Shown here: positions 16,332 through 24,231 of the stretch, piece by piece
How the letters are laid out: each line of letters opens with the position of its first letter
Numbering within the stretch: position 1 is the stretch's first letter
Source of the DNA: Paracoccus versutus
Lineage (GTDB): Bacteria > Pseudomonadota > Alphaproteobacteria > Rhodobacterales > Rhodobacteraceae
Assembly (NCBI RefSeq): GCF_000763885.1
Contig: NZ_JRKO01000009.1
Span: forward strand, 46,063 to 110,062
Direction: 5' to 3'
Length of the DNA stretch: 64,000 bases
The notes under the pieces: model-generated
What the model saw: the letters and a program-made list of their open reading frames with translations, nothing else
Told to the model about the DNA's origin: nothing
The model's database searches: none
Program-made: the position numbers and the translations under genes

Positions 16332-17465
16332 CTATAGCGCGGCCGCAGCGGCGATTTCCACCGCAAAGGCGCCGTTCATCCCCTCGACCGCGGTATTGGT
16401 CAGCGCGACCAGGCTGCGGCCGCGCGCGGGATCGACGATCCAGCAGTGGCCGTAGATGCCGCCCCAGCCGAGGCTGCCCTGCGGCAGGCCAATGCCGGCC
16501 GTCTCTGCATCGGTGACAACCGCGCCCGCCCAGGCATGGCCCCATCCGGCACCGCGCAGCGGATGGCGCTGGCGGATGCGGTTGCGCCGGGCCTCGGCGC
16601 GCAGGTTCTCGGCCAGGAAAGGGCCGTCGCACAGGGTTTCCAGCAGCGCCAGCGCCGCCTCGGCCGTCCCTGCCATGCCGCCGCCGCCCGAGGGATAGGC
16701 CGAGGGGTCGCGGATGCGCTCGGGCAGGTAGGCATAGCTTTGCTCGGGTTGCAGCGGATTGCGGACACGGGTCGGGCCGCACATCCGTTGCGGCTCGGGG
16801 CGGGCATCGGCGTAGTTCGCGGCCAGGTCCACGGCATCCGGGGCCTGGAAGCCGGCCTCGATGCCCAGGGGGCCCGTCACCAGCCGGGCCATGGCATCGG
16901 GCAGCGGCATGTCGGCCGCGGCCTCGATCACCGCGCCCAGCACATCGGTCGCCAGCGAATAGCGCCAGCGCGTGCCCGGCGGCCGGTCCAGCGGCACCGA
17001 GGCGATGCGGCGCAGGTTCTCGGCCAGCGAGATGCCGCTGTCGCCGATCCCGTCCGAGACCCCGGCGCGGGCATAGGGGCCGTCCGGCGGCTGGTTGAAG
17101 CCGTAGTCCAGCCCCGCCAGATGCGACATCAGCTGGTCCACGGTGATCGCGGGGCGGGTGCCGTCGGGCAGGGCGGGGGCGAAATCCGGCAGCCAGCGCG
17201 TCCCCCGGTCTTCGGGCGACAGCCGGCCCGCCTGCATCAGCCGCAGCGCCGCGACGGTAGTAAAGGGCTTCGAGACCGAGGCATAGCGCAGCCAGGTCGC
17301 CTGCCGCATGGGCCGGCCGGCCTCGCGGTCGGCCAGGCCGGCGGCGCGGGCATGGACCAGCCGGCCGCCCTGGGCCAACAGGACCACGCAGCCGACGATC
17401 CGCCGCTCGGCCAGCGCGCTGTCGACGGCGCGGTCCAGCGCGGCGATGCTGGCGGAAAGGCTCAT
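16332..17465 (-). CDS. Serine hydrolase, class C beta-lactamase-related
   Basis: 377-residue beta-lactamase-fold protein. The S-x-x-K nucleophile motif is SVSK in RYASVSKPFT (Ser about 63) and the Tyr of the second motif is in WRYSLATDVLG; the third KTG-like region is replaced by GWGGIYGHCW, as in esterase members of this family (EstB-like). No signal peptide is visible, so it is probably cytoplasmic; this argues against antibiotic resistance and for an esterase or peptidase role. Its ATG overlaps the stop of the upstream phytase-like esterase gene by four bases, placing it last in a four-gene operon starting at 20630. Confidence 0.8.
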   Translation of the reverse strand: MSLSASIAALDRAVDSALAERRIVGCVVLLAQGGRLVHARAAGLADREAGRPMRQATWLRYASVSKPFTTVAALRLMQAGRLSPEDRGTRWLPDFAPALPDGTRPAITVDQLMSHLAGLDYGFNQPPDGPYARAGVSDGIGDSGISLAENLRRIASVPLDRPPGTRWRYSLATDVLGAVIEAAADMPLPDAMARLVTGPLGIEAGFQAPDAVDLAANYADARPEPQRMCGPTRVRNPLQPEQSYAYLPERIRDPSAYPSGGGGMAGTAEAALALLETLCDGPFLAENLRAEARRNRIRQRHPLRGAGWGHAWAGAVVTDAETAGIGLPQGSLGWGGIYGHCWIVDPARGRSLVALTNTAVEGMNGAFAVEIAAAAAL

Positions 17466-18430
17466 TCCGCCACCCGGTACTCGACCAGTTCGGTGCGTTG
17501 CAGCCAGCCGAAATTATCGTCCGAGATCATGGTGATGCGGATGCCCTGCCCGTCATGCCAGACCGAGATCCCCTCGAGGTTGTCATATTGCAGCGGCCGC
17601 GATTCCAGCAGCACCCGTTCGTTCGAGACGCCGCTTTCCGACAGGTCGAAGCGCCTGACGCGGGTGCGGAAGCCCAGGAGGCCCTTGAAGTCGCGCTCCA
17701 GCAGGTAGAAGCGCCCGTCCGGGCCGATGTCGGCGCCGACCGCCAGCCAGTCGCCCGAGCGCGGGATCGCGAAGGGCTGGTCCCACTTGCCCTCCCGCCA
17801 GCGCCAGACCGGAAAGGGCCGGGTCAGCGCGCCCGACCGCTCGGGCAGGGTCAGCAGCGTGCCGTCGGGCAGGATCGCCAGCGCCTCCAGCGAGGAGTTG
17901 CGCTGCATCGCCTTGAACTCGGGCGGCCGGGGCAGGGGCTTGGCCGGGCTGTCGGGCGTGTCGTGGCGGGCGACGCGGGTCAGCCCCTCGAAGCTGATCC
18001 AGATCGTGCCGTCGGGGGCGATGGCCAGCCCCTCGCTGTCGCCCTGCCAGCCGGGTTTCAGCGGCTTGCCGGCGCTGTCGCGCAGATGGGCGCGGCCGGC
18101 CAGCTCCAGCCCGCGGATGCGGCCCTGCGCATCGCGCTGGACGCTGCCCCAGCGGATGGTGGCGCGGTCGGAAAGCGCGGTGAAGCGGCTGCCGTCGGCG
18201 CTGATCTCGATGCCCGAGAAGCCGCCGAATGTCTCGTCCTCCATCCGCCAGACATAGGTCGCGACATATTCCACCTTCGGCATGGGCGGAGGCGAGGGAT
18301 CGGCCGCGCAGGCCGATGAGGCCGAGACAAGCAGCAGCGCCAGCGCAAGGCCCGGCAGGCGGCGGGGCCGCCCTGCCGCGCCGCCGGCCGTGCCGCCGCG
18401 CCTTAGCGGGCGGTGGCGACGACCTGGCAT
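17462..18430 (-). CDS. Esterase-like activity of phytase family protein (secreted)
   Basis: About 322 residues. The N-terminus is arginine-rich followed by a hydrophobic stretch ending SASSAC, a possible lipoprotein signal. The body is a beta-propeller-like sequence with GGFSGIEISADGSRFTALSD, GDSEGLAIAPDGTIW and the late QYDNLEGISVW motif, typical of the DUF that is labelled esterase-like activity of phytase (PF13449). Substrate is unknown. The ATG at 18430 overlaps the mepA end by 28 bases, longer than the other junctions, so a later non-ATG start is possible. It is followed by the serine hydrolase with an ATGA overlap. Confidence 0.7.
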   Translation of the reverse strand: MPGRRHRPLRRGGTAGGAAGRPRRLPGLALALLLVSASSACAADPSPPPMPKVEYVATYVWRMEDETFGGFSGIEISADGSRFTALSDRATIRWGSVQRDAQGRIRGLELAGRAHLRDSAGKPLKPGWQGDSEGLAIAPDGTIWISFEGLTRVARHDTPDSPAKPLPRPPEFKAMQRNSSLEALAILPDGTLLTLPERSGALTRPFPVWRWREGKWDQPFAIPRSGDWLAVGADIGPDGRFYLLERDFKGLLGFRTRVRRFDLSESGVSNERVLLESRPLQYDNLEGISVWHDGQGIRITMISDDNFGWLQRTELVEYRVAE

Positions 18431-19275
18431 TGACGGGGCATCTCGCTTAGCCGGAAGCTGCGGGGGTGGCGATAGTTCGGATCGGGCGGCACCGGCTTGA
18501 CCCGGCTGGGGTCGATGCGGTTCTTGATCCATTCCGCGGCCTCGGCGCAGCCGTCGCCGGGCGGCGGCACGTCCTGCTGCTGGCAGACCGAGCCCGCCGG
18601 GCAGGCCAGGCGGACGTGGAAATGATAGTCGTGGCCACCCAGCGGCCGGATCTTGCGCAGATAGCTGCGGTCGCCGGTCTCGGACTGGCACATCGCCAGC
18701 TTGGCGACCGGATCGACGAAGATGCGCTCGACCCGCGGGTCGCGGGCGGCGGCGCGCATGATCGCCATGTGACCGCCGCTCCACAGGCCCGAGGGCGCGG
18801 TGCCGGCCTTGTTCACCACCGATTGCGACGAGATCTTCTCGCGCTGCGCGGCGCTGAGGCGCAGGCTTTGCGGCGGCAGCATCCAGATGTCGGCATCAAG
18901 CCCCGACTGGTGGCTGGCATGGCCCGAGGTCATCGGCCCGCCGCGCGGCTGGCCCATGTCGCCGATGTAAAGCCCCTGCCAGCCGACCTGGCGCGCAGCC
19001 TGCGACAGGCCGATCAGGAAGCTGACCAGCTCGGGATGGCCCCAGTTGCGGTTCCGGGACAGGCGCATGGCCTGCCAGGTCGGGCCGGATTCCGGCAATT
19101 GCATGGCGCCCGAGACGCAGCCCTTGGAATAGAACCCGATCGAGACCGGGGCACCCCCGGTCGGGCCGGGGACGGCGCCGAAGACGTTGCGGGCCAGCGG
19201 GTCGGCCCCGGCGGGCTGGACCAGGCCAAGCCCGGTCAGCGCCAGCACGGCGGCGGTCAGGAATTTGCGGATCAC
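18403..19275 (-). CDS. mepA: Penicillin-insensitive murein endopeptidase MepA
   Basis: 290-residue periplasmic zinc endopeptidase that cuts D-alanyl-meso-diaminopimelyl cross-links. It has a signal peptide ending near Ala-Gly-Ala-Asp (about residue 25). The LAS-family metal ligands are visible in SGHASHQSGLDADIWM and in GGHDYHFHVRL; cysteines that form the family disulfides (KGCVSG, LACPAGSVCQ) are present. The start is a GTG whose last two bases are in the upstream MFS stop (GTGA), so it is coupled to it. Confidence 0.9.
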   Translation of the reverse strand: MIRKFLTAAVLALTGLGLVQPAGADPLARNVFGAVPGPTGGAPVSIGFYSKGCVSGAMQLPESGPTWQAMRLSRNRNWGHPELVSFLIGLSQAARQVGWQGLYIGDMGQPRGGPMTSGHASHQSGLDADIWMLPPQSLRLSAAQREKISSQSVVNKAGTAPSGLWSGGHMAIMRAAARDPRVERIFVDPVAKLAMCQSETGDRSYLRKIRPLGGHDYHFHVRLACPAGSVCQQQDVPPPGDGCAEAAEWIKNRIDPSRVKPVPPDPNYRHPRSFRLSEMPRQCQVVATAR

Positions 19276-20630
19276 TGCGCGGCCTCTCCTTTTGCTTTGA
19301 CCCAACCTAGCAGAACCAGCGCCAGAAGGAACATCACGATGAGCGGAGAGATGCCGAGCCGTTGGCTTCCGGTCACATCCGTCATCGTGGCGATCAGCAA
19401 GGGTGCCAGGAAAGCCGTCGCCTTGCCCGACAGCGCGTAAAGGCCGAAGGCCTCGGTGGCGCGCTGGGGCGTGGTGTGGCGCACCATCATGGTGCGGCTG
19501 GCCGATTGCAGCGCGCCACCCGCGCCGCCGATCAGCACACCGCAAAGGAAGAACAGCACATCGGGCAGGCGCGAGCCCTCGGCCAGCGGCAGGCCCAGGA
19601 TCTGCTGGCGGCTCATGCCGGTGATCAGGATGCAGACCGCGATCAGGACCAGCGTGCAGGCGACGATCACCGGCTTGGGCCCCCAGCGCCGGTCGGCGCG
19701 GCCGCCGATCCAGCTGATGACGGCGGCCGAGATGGCGCTGACCACGCCAAAGACCCCGGCCAGGAACACCGGCCAGCCCAGCACCGTGCCAGCATAGACC
19801 CCGCCGAAGGCGTAAAGCGCGTTCAGCGCATCGCGCGAGAACATGGACGACACCAGCCAGGCCGCCAGCGAATGCCGGTGCCGCAGGCTGGCCAGCAGCC
19901 GGCCCAGCTCTGCCATGGACGCGCCCAGCCGCAGCGGGCGGCGCGGCCCCCGCGTCTCTGGCACCCAAAGCGCAAAGGGGATCATGAAGACCAGATACCA
20001 CAGCGCGGTAAAGGGCCCCACAGCCCGCGTGCCCTCGCGCAGCGCCGGATCAAGCCCCAGGACCGGCGCGATGCCCAGCATGGTGCGCCCGGTCTGCGCA
20101 TTCTCGGCCAAAAGCAGCAGCACCATCGCCAGCGCGATCACGCCCCCCAGGTAGCCGAAGGCAAAGCCCGAGCCCGAGATGCGGCCGATCTCGCCATGCG
20201 GCGCCAGCCCCGGCAGCAGGGCATTGGTGAAGATGGTGGCGAACTCCATGCCGATCAGCCCGATGCCGAAGCAGACGATGGCCAGGTGCAGGTTCGGCTG
20301 GTCCGGCATCAGGAACCACAACCCCCAGGAGCCCGCCATGTAGAAGGCGGAAAAGATCCAGACCCAGACCAGCCGGCGCCCGCTGGTGTCGGCGATGGCG
20401 CCCAGCACCGGCGCCAGGAGCGCGATGATGACGCCGCAAATGCTCAGCCCGTAGCCCCAGAGCGACTGCGCCGCCGCCCCCGCCGCCTCGGGGGTCATGC
20501 CCTGCGCGGCATAGTGCTGGCGGGCGACCTCGGCGTAATAGACCGGGAAGATGAAGGTCAGCAGCAGCGTCGCAAAGGGCTGGCTGGCCCAGTCGAAGAA
20601 CCACCAGCCCCAGATGCGTTTGCGTTCCAT
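19272..20630 (-). CDS. MFS transporter, Atg22/UMF1 family
   Basis: 452-residue inner-membrane transporter with about twelve membrane segments. It opens with WGWWFFDWASQPFATLL, and the paired Trp/Asp/Ser motif is diagnostic of the Atg22-like UMF1 family, whose bacterial substrates are mostly unknown (amino acids in yeast vacuoles). The cytoplasmic motif ADTSGRRLVW is in loop 2-3 and GRADRRWGPKP in loop 8-9. The ATG at 20630 follows GAGGGGTGG. It is the first gene of a coupled run MFS-mepA-phytase-like esterase-serine hydrolase; a link to peptidoglycan fragment recycling is possible but only inferred from mepA. Confidence 0.82.
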   Translation of the reverse strand: MERKRIWGWWFFDWASQPFATLLLTFIFPVYYAEVARQHYAAQGMTPEAAGAAAQSLWGYGLSICGVIIALLAPVLGAIADTSGRRLVWVWIFSAFYMAGSWGLWFLMPDQPNLHLAIVCFGIGLIGMEFATIFTNALLPGLAPHGEIGRISGSGFAFGYLGGVIALAMVLLLLAENAQTGRTMLGIAPVLGLDPALREGTRAVGPFTALWYLVFMIPFALWVPETRGPRRPLRLGASMAELGRLLASLRHRHSLAAWLVSSMFSRDALNALYAFGGVYAGTVLGWPVFLAGVFGVVSAISAAVISWIGGRADRRWGPKPVIVACTLVLIAVCILITGMSRQQILGLPLAEGSRLPDVLFFLCGVLIGGAGGALQSASRTMMVRHTTPQRATEAFGLYALSGKATAFLAPLLIATMTDVTGSQRLGISPLIVMFLLALVLLGWVKAKGEAAQ

Positions 20631-20697
20631 GCCACCCCTCTTGCCCGCCGGTGCTGCCGCCCGTCCCGCAGCCCGCGCGCATAAGGCCCCAGCCGGT

Positions 20698-21270
20698 TCA
20701 GGCTGGCAAGTCTGGATTGCGCTCGTCCGGCAGGATGGGCGGCAGCACCGGCGGCCAGGGCCGCCCGGCATCCGCCGCGATCCAGGCCTGCACCCAGCCC
20801 GGCAGTTCCGGGCTTTCCGGGTCGCGCCCGGCCGCCTGCATCAGCCGCGCCGGGGCGACGATGCCCTGGTCCGAGGTGATCGCCCCGCGCAGCAGCATGT
20901 GGTTGCAGCACTCGCCCCGCCGCCACATGCTTTGCTCCATGTAAAGGAAGCGCGCGTCCCAGCCCAGCGTGCGCGAGACCATGGTGAAGCGGTCGAAGGC
21001 CCTGATCCGGCGGCGATAGCGCACGGTATTGCCGGCCACGGTGATGCCCCAGCGGTTCTGCCGCATGGTGTCGATGATCCCGGTCCTGACCGCCATCGGC
21101 AGGCGCCCCAGGTCGTAAAGCGTCAGGGTGCGGCCGTTGTTCAGCTCGATCCAGGGGTCCAGATCCCAGGGCCAGCAGCGATGGGTCGAGACATGCGCCT
21201 CCAGCACCCCGATCCGGGGACTGCTGCGGAACTTGAGCATCTCCTTGGCAAAGCGGAGCATGGGATACAT
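20698..21270 (-). CDS. Hot-dog thioesterase-like protein
   Basis: 190-residue protein resembling the acyl-CoA thioesterase / 4-hydroxybenzoyl-CoA thioesterase-like family (THEM6-like). Features are HVSTHRCWPWDLDPWIELNNGRTL with an ELNNGR motif in the place of the catalytic loop, then RYRRRIRAFDRFTMVSR strands. No signal peptide is seen, so it is cytoplasmic or peripheral. It is 67 bases upstream of the MFS gene on the same strand and might be co-transcribed. Catalytic residues are not certain, so activity is inferred from fold only. Confidence 0.65.
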   Translation of the reverse strand: MYPMLRFAKEMLKFRSSPRIGVLEAHVSTHRCWPWDLDPWIELNNGRTLTLYDLGRLPMAVRTGIIDTMRQNRWGITVAGNTVRYRRRIRAFDRFTMVSRTLGWDARFLYMEQSMWRRGECCNHMLLRGAITSDQGIVAPARLMQAAGRDPESPELPGWVQAWIAADAGRPWPPVLPPILPDERNPDLPA

Positions 21271-21412
21271 GGGCGGCCTCCCTTTGGGACGGCTGCGGGG
21301 CTAGCCTTGGACCGGCGGCGCGTCAATCGGAACGCTGCGGCGGCGATGCTTGCTGCTTGCGCAATGCGGATGCCTGCCTTACCTGTCCGGGGAACAGCCG
21401 GAAGGGGATGGA

Positions 21413-21706
21413 ATGGGCACGCTCTACGAAGCCTTGATGCTGATACTCGACGTGGTCTGGTTCGTGATGATCGCCCATATCATCATGTCATGGCTGATCA
21501 ACTTCCAGGTGCTGAACCTGCGCCAGCCGCTGATCTGGCAGATCTGGAGCGGGCTCAACCGCCTGCTGGAGCCGATCTACGGCCCCGTCCGCTCGATCCT
21601 GCCCAATACCGGCGGGCTGGACCTGGCGCCGCTGGTGGTCTTCATCGGCATCATCATCCTGCAGCGCGCGCTTGCCAATAACGCGGCCTGGTTCTACGGC
21701 TTCTGA
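21413..21706 (+). CDS. YggT family membrane protein
   Basis: 97-residue inner-membrane protein with two hydrophobic segments (about 8-28 and 68-90) and the family core LEPIYGPVRSILPNTGGLDLAPLVV. YggT proteins are linked with osmotic or potassium homeostasis and with division-site factors, but their mechanism is unclear. I use the ATG at 21413 with an upstream GGAAGGGGATGG; the in-frame start 21 codons earlier adds non-hydrophobic sequence. The stop overlaps the recQ start by one base. Confidence 0.85.
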   Translation: MGTLYEALMLILDVVWFVMIAHIIMSWLINFQVLNLRQPLIWQIWSGLNRLLEPIYGPVRSILPNTGGLDLAPLVVFIGIIILQRALANNAAWFYGF

Positions 21707-23739
21707 TGTCGGCCGCGCCCCTTCTGCGGCAGGTCTTCGGCTTCGATGCCTTCCGGCCGGGGCAGGAAGAGATCGTCGATGCCGTGGCCGCGGGCCGCGA
21801 CGTGCTGGCGATCATGCCGACCGGCGGGGGCAAGTCGCTGTGCTACCAGCTGCCGGCGCTGATGCGGGACGGGCTGACGGTGGTGATCTCGCCGCTGATC
21901 GCCCTGATGCGCGACCAGGTGCGGGCGCTGACCGAGGCGGGCGTCGCCGCCGCCGCCCTGACCAGCGGCAATTCGGACGAGGAAAACAGCGAGGTTCTGC
22001 GCGCGCTGAACGCGCGCGAGCTGCGGCTGCTCTACATGGCGCCCGAGCGGCTGGCCTCCGGCGCGACCATCCCGATGCTGCGCCGCGCGGGCGTGCAGGC
22101 CATCGCCGTGGACGAGGCGCATTGCGTCAGCCAGTGGGGCCATGACTTCCGCCCCGACTACCTGCGCGTGGGCGAGTTGCGCCGGGCGCTGTCCGTGCCG
22201 CTGGCCGCCTTCACCGCCACCGCAGATGCGGAAACGCGCGACGAGATCGTCAAGCGCCTGTTCGACGGCGCGCAGCCGCAGATCTTCCTGCGCGGCTTCG
22301 ACCGGCCGAACATCCACCTGGCCTTCCAGCCCAAGGACGGGCCGCGCCGGCAGATCCTGGATTTCGCCGCCGCCCGCCGCGGCCAGTCGGGCATCGTCTA
22401 TTGCGGCACCCGCGCCAAGACCGAGACGCTGGCCGGCGCGCTGAACGAGGCCGGCCTTGCCGCCGTCGCCTATCACGGCGGCATGGAGCCCGACCAGCGC
22501 CGCGAGGTCGAGATGCGCTTCCAGCGCGAGGACGGGCTGATCGTGGTGGCGACCGTGGCCTTCGGCATGGGCATCGACAAGCCCGACATCCGCTGGGTCG
22601 CCCATGCCGACCTGCCGAAGTCGATCGAGGCCTATTACCAGGAAATCGGCCGCGGCGGCCGCGACGGCGCCCCGGCCGAGACGCTGACGCTTTACGGTCC
22701 CGACGACATCCGCCTGCGCCGCGGCCAGATCGACGAGGGGCTGGCCCCGCCCGAACGCAAGGCCGCCGACCACGCCCGGCTGAACGCGCTCTTGGGCCTG
22801 GCCGAGGCGACGGGCTGCCGCCGCGTCGCCCTGCTGCGCTATTTCGGCGAAGAGGCCGGGCCCTGCGGCAATTGCGACATATGCGACAACCCGCCCGAAT
22901 GCTTCGACGCCACCGAGGCGGCGCAGAAGGTGCTGTCGGCCATCCTGCGCACCGGCCAGACCTATGGCGCGGGCCATGTCATCGACGTGCTGACCGGCAC
23001 CATGACCGACCGCATCCGCAGCCGGGGCCATGACCGGCTGCCGACCTTTGGCGTCGGGCGCGACATGGCCAAGCCGCAATGGCAGGCGGTGATCCGGCAG
23101 ATGCTGGGCCACGACCTGATCCGCCCCGACCCGGAGCGCCATGGCGGCCTTGCCATCACCGCCGCCGCCCATCCCGTGCTGCGCGGCGAGACGCGCATCA
23201 CCCTGCGCCGCGACGCCATGGCCCGCGCGCGCCCCGCCGTGGTGGTCCGCGCCTCGGTCGACGAAGAGGACGCGCCGCTGCTGTCCGCGCTCAAGGCCAA
23301 GCGCCGCGCGCTGGCCGAGGCGGCGCGGGTGCCGGCCTATGTCATCTTCCCCGACCGCACGCTGATCGAGATGGCGCAGACCCGGCCCCGGACGCTGGAC
23401 GAGATGGCGCGGGTGAACGGCGTCGGCGCGAAGAAGCTGGAAAGCTATGGCGAGGAATTCCTGCGCGTCATCGCCGGCGAGGTCGCGCCCATGCATCCCG
23501 CGCGCCGGGCGCTGGCTGGCCGTGCCTCGGGCGACCTGTTCGACCGGCTGGCCGAGGCGCAGTCCCGGCTGACGCGCGGCGAGGACGGCACCGAAAAGCC
23601 GCTCTCCGTCAGCAACTCCGCCCTGCGCCGCATCGCCGAGGACCGGCCGCGCGAGCTATCGCGCTATCTGGACGAGGCGCGGCTCGAGCGGTTCGGCACC
23701 GCCTTCGCCGCCGAGATCGCCGCCGACCCCGAGGGCTGA
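21706..23739 (+). CDS. recQ: ATP-dependent DNA helicase RecQ
   Basis: 677-residue 3'-5' helicase for recombination and fork repair. The Walker A lysine is K43 in TGGGKSLCYQLP; the DEAH box starts at D136 (VDEAHCVSQWGHDFRPDY); the helicase C motifs YYQEIGRGGRDG follow. The four zinc cysteines are in CGNCDICDNPPEC (about 387-400 region), then the RQC winged helix and one HRDC domain (about 515-590). The ~85 residues after HRDC are an Arg/Glu-rich tail. The ATG shares a base with the yggT stop. Confidence 0.96.
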   Translation: MSAAPLLRQVFGFDAFRPGQEEIVDAVAAGRDVLAIMPTGGGKSLCYQLPALMRDGLTVVISPLIALMRDQVRALTEAGVAAAALTSGNSDEENSEVLRALNARELRLLYMAPERLASGATIPMLRRAGVQAIAVDEAHCVSQWGHDFRPDYLRVGELRRALSVPLAAFTATADAETRDEIVKRLFDGAQPQIFLRGFDRPNIHLAFQPKDGPRRQILDFAAARRGQSGIVYCGTRAKTETLAGALNEAGLAAVAYHGGMEPDQRREVEMRFQREDGLIVVATVAFGMGIDKPDIRWVAHADLPKSIEAYYQEIGRGGRDGAPAETLTLYGPDDIRLRRGQIDEGLAPPERKAADHARLNALLGLAEATGCRRVALLRYFGEEAGPCGNCDICDNPPECFDATEAAQKVLSAILRTGQTYGAGHVIDVLTGTMTDRIRSRGHDRLPTFGVGRDMAKPQWQAVIRQMLGHDLIRPDPERHGGLAITAAAHPVLRGETRITLRRDAMARARPAVVVRASVDEEDAPLLSALKAKRRALAEAARVPAYVIFPDRTLIEMAQTRPRTLDEMARVNGVGAKKLESYGEEFLRVIAGEVAPMHPARRALAGRASGDLFDRLAEAQSRLTRGEDGTEKPLSVSNSALRRIAEDRPRELSRYLDEARLERFGTAFAAEIAADPEG

Positions 23740-24231
23740 GCGGGGCCGATGTCTTGTCAGCCACTAGGCACCGCCTGCCAACAGCGAGGACCAGGCGGAG
23801 CCGTTCCCGTTGGCGCGCGGGCCCAGGCGGTTTCGCCGCGGTCGTGATCTTCGGCCCGTCGGCCGGATGGCCTTCACGGTGGCGGCACAGCCATGCGGGG
23901 CAGCGGCGGCCACGTCCCGCCGCGGCAAGGTCAAAGCCAGGATCCCGCCATGGCTGCGGGAACCTCTTCCCGCTTCTCTTGGCCCGGTGGATTCCGGCAG
24001 GGACATTGTCGCGACATCCGGGCGATGGGCGACCGTCCTTCCCGGCGGCACACGTCGCGGCCGGGTTCTGACCCGGCCTCCGCAATCCGGCCCCGACGCG
24101 GCATCCCGCGCATCTGCCCGCCCTGCGCAACAGGGCGAAGATGGGCTGCTGTCGCCGGACTCACGTCCAGGCGCCGCCGCGGACGGCAATCCGCATTGCG
24201 CCACCGGCCCCCTTCCCGCCCGCACCGCGCC
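23740..24231. other. Intergenic region, nothing recognised
   Basis: A 492-base convergent gap between recQ and the RND pump stop. Open frames here lack coding-like third-position bias and family similarity. I found no tRNA, strong intrinsic terminator or inverted repeat. It may be a decayed gene. Confidence 0.6.
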
